NCBI RefSeq assembly: GCF_012103215.1
Contig: NZ_JAAVNE010000020.1
Location: 27,555-91,554 of the forward strand
Direction of reading: 5' to 3'
Source: Falsiroseomonas selenitidurans
GTDB lineage: Bacteria; Pseudomonadota; Alphaproteobacteria; Acetobacterales; Acetobacteraceae
DNA: 64,000 nt
A program made the position numbers and the translations under genes. The number at the start of each line of letters is the position of its first letter. Positions within the stretch are counted from its first letter, which is position 1. A model generated the notes under the pieces. The model made no database searches. It worked only from the letters and a program-made list of their open reading frames with translations, and was not told the origin of the DNA. Positions 63,678 to 64,000 of the stretch are shown here, in pieces.

Positions 63678-64000
63678 TCAGTCCGCGCGAGGCGCAAGCA
63701 GGTCGGCGGGGGGCGGCGCCGGGGGGGCCAGCAGGTCCGGCGTCGGTGCCGCCGGCGGGCCGGAAAGCGGCGGCGGCGCAGCCTGGGAGGCGGCAAGCGG
63801 CGTGGCTGGAGCGGCAGCAGGCGGGGCAGCAGCAGGCGGAGCGGCCGGCGGCCTTGCGGCGGCGGGTTCGGCCGGCGGCAGCGGGCGTGGCTCGGCCATC
63901 AGCGCGCCCCCCACCCCCACCACCCTCCCCTCCCCCCCCGACAGCGCCCCGGCCCCATTGCCCACCACCCGCGCCACCTTCAGCCGCGCCGCCACGGCCT
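63678..64000 (-). CDS. Unidentified protein, C-terminal part (5' end beyond the window)
   Basis: The - strand frame stays open to the window end and stops at 63678. About 107 residues are visible: a short conserved-looking start (VARVVGNGAGALSGG, GRVVGVGGALMAEP) then a long Pro/Ala-rich tail (about 70 residues). The GTG at 63995 could be internal. The family is not recognised; the tail could be a linker to the envelope. Confidence 0.55.
   Translation of the reverse strand, partial: AVAARLKVARVVGNGAGALSGGEGRVVGVGGALMAEPRPLPPAEPAAARPPAAPPAAAPPAAAPATPLAASQAAPPPLSGPPAAPTPDLLAPPAPPPADLLAPRAD

Overview
The window is GC-rich (roughly 70%) with a very strong GC bias at third codon positions. Genes are densely packed with many 1-8 nt start/stop overlaps, and GTG and TTG starts occur. 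The gene content (several tripartite-tricarboxylate 'Bug' receptors, a family III CoA-transferase, a complete SUF operon under an Rrf2 regulator, a PEP-CTERM protein, a hom/glpX/recJ set) suggests an alphaproteobacterium of the Acetobacteraceae, Roseomonas-like. That taxon is an inference from content and codon use; no rRNA or tRNA gene was seen.

Layout. 1-9.7 kb: catabolic genes on the + strand (end of a hydantoinase B subunit, CoA-transferase, enoyl-CoA hydratase, Bug receptor, LacI regulator, iron alcohol dehydrogenase, leuC/leuD/leuB-type genes, second Bug receptor). 9.9-16.4 kb: SUF operon on the - strand (rrf2-sufB-sufC-sufD-sufS-sufU-sufT-sufA). 16.5-20.7 kb: alpha/beta hydrolase, Crp/Fnr regulator and an SsuABC/TauABC-type importer. 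20.7-26.4 kb: acyl-CoA module (SDR, acyl-CoA dehydrogenase, ADP-forming acyl-CoA synthetase), nitroreductase, Nudix protein. 26.4-27.3 kb: an unrecognised protein with 24-residue YD-like repeats. 27.3-34.7 kb: MBL hydrolase, two EamA transporters, a MaoC-type hydratase and a lipid/sugar group (GT-C-like membrane protein, methyltransferase, GT2, SMR-type flippase).

34.7-43.2 kb: MFS transporter, small lipoproteins, an ArsR/SRPBCC pair with a perfect operator palindrome, rhodanese, DUF305 protein, a very divergent PEP carboxylase homologue, and a TetR/DUF4386/DUF3313 operon. 43.3-50.1 kb: a rearranged locus in which glpX plus the first codons of recJ are duplicated as 1,052-bp direct repeats (about 99.5% identical) flanking an 818-residue RTX protein gene; only the second copy continues into an intact recJ. 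50.1-53.0 kb: small membrane proteins, a papain-like peptidase, an LLM flavoprotein, a nucleoside deaminase. 53.05-53.5 kb: the only gap above 300 bp, holding a palindromic repeat element, a 29-codon ORF and a consensus sigma-54 promoter in front of a PEP-CTERM protein. 54.2-57.4 kb: DUF445 protein and a zinc importer (znuCB) with a promoter, a candidate Zur site and a tiny membrane ORF. 57.4-64 kb: GNAT, YqhA and RidA proteins, a nucleotide-sugar epimerase with a DegT aminotransferase, then hom and an LL-DAP/alanine-type aminotransferase on the - strand, and the end of an unidentified gene.

The points most worth a second look are the RTX cassette between glpX repeats, the sigma-54/PEP-CTERM pair, the PEPC-like protein with altered catalytic loops, the LacI-linked leuCDB paralogue operon, and the 24-residue repeat protein. 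Identifications rest on reading motifs by eye; no database search was run.
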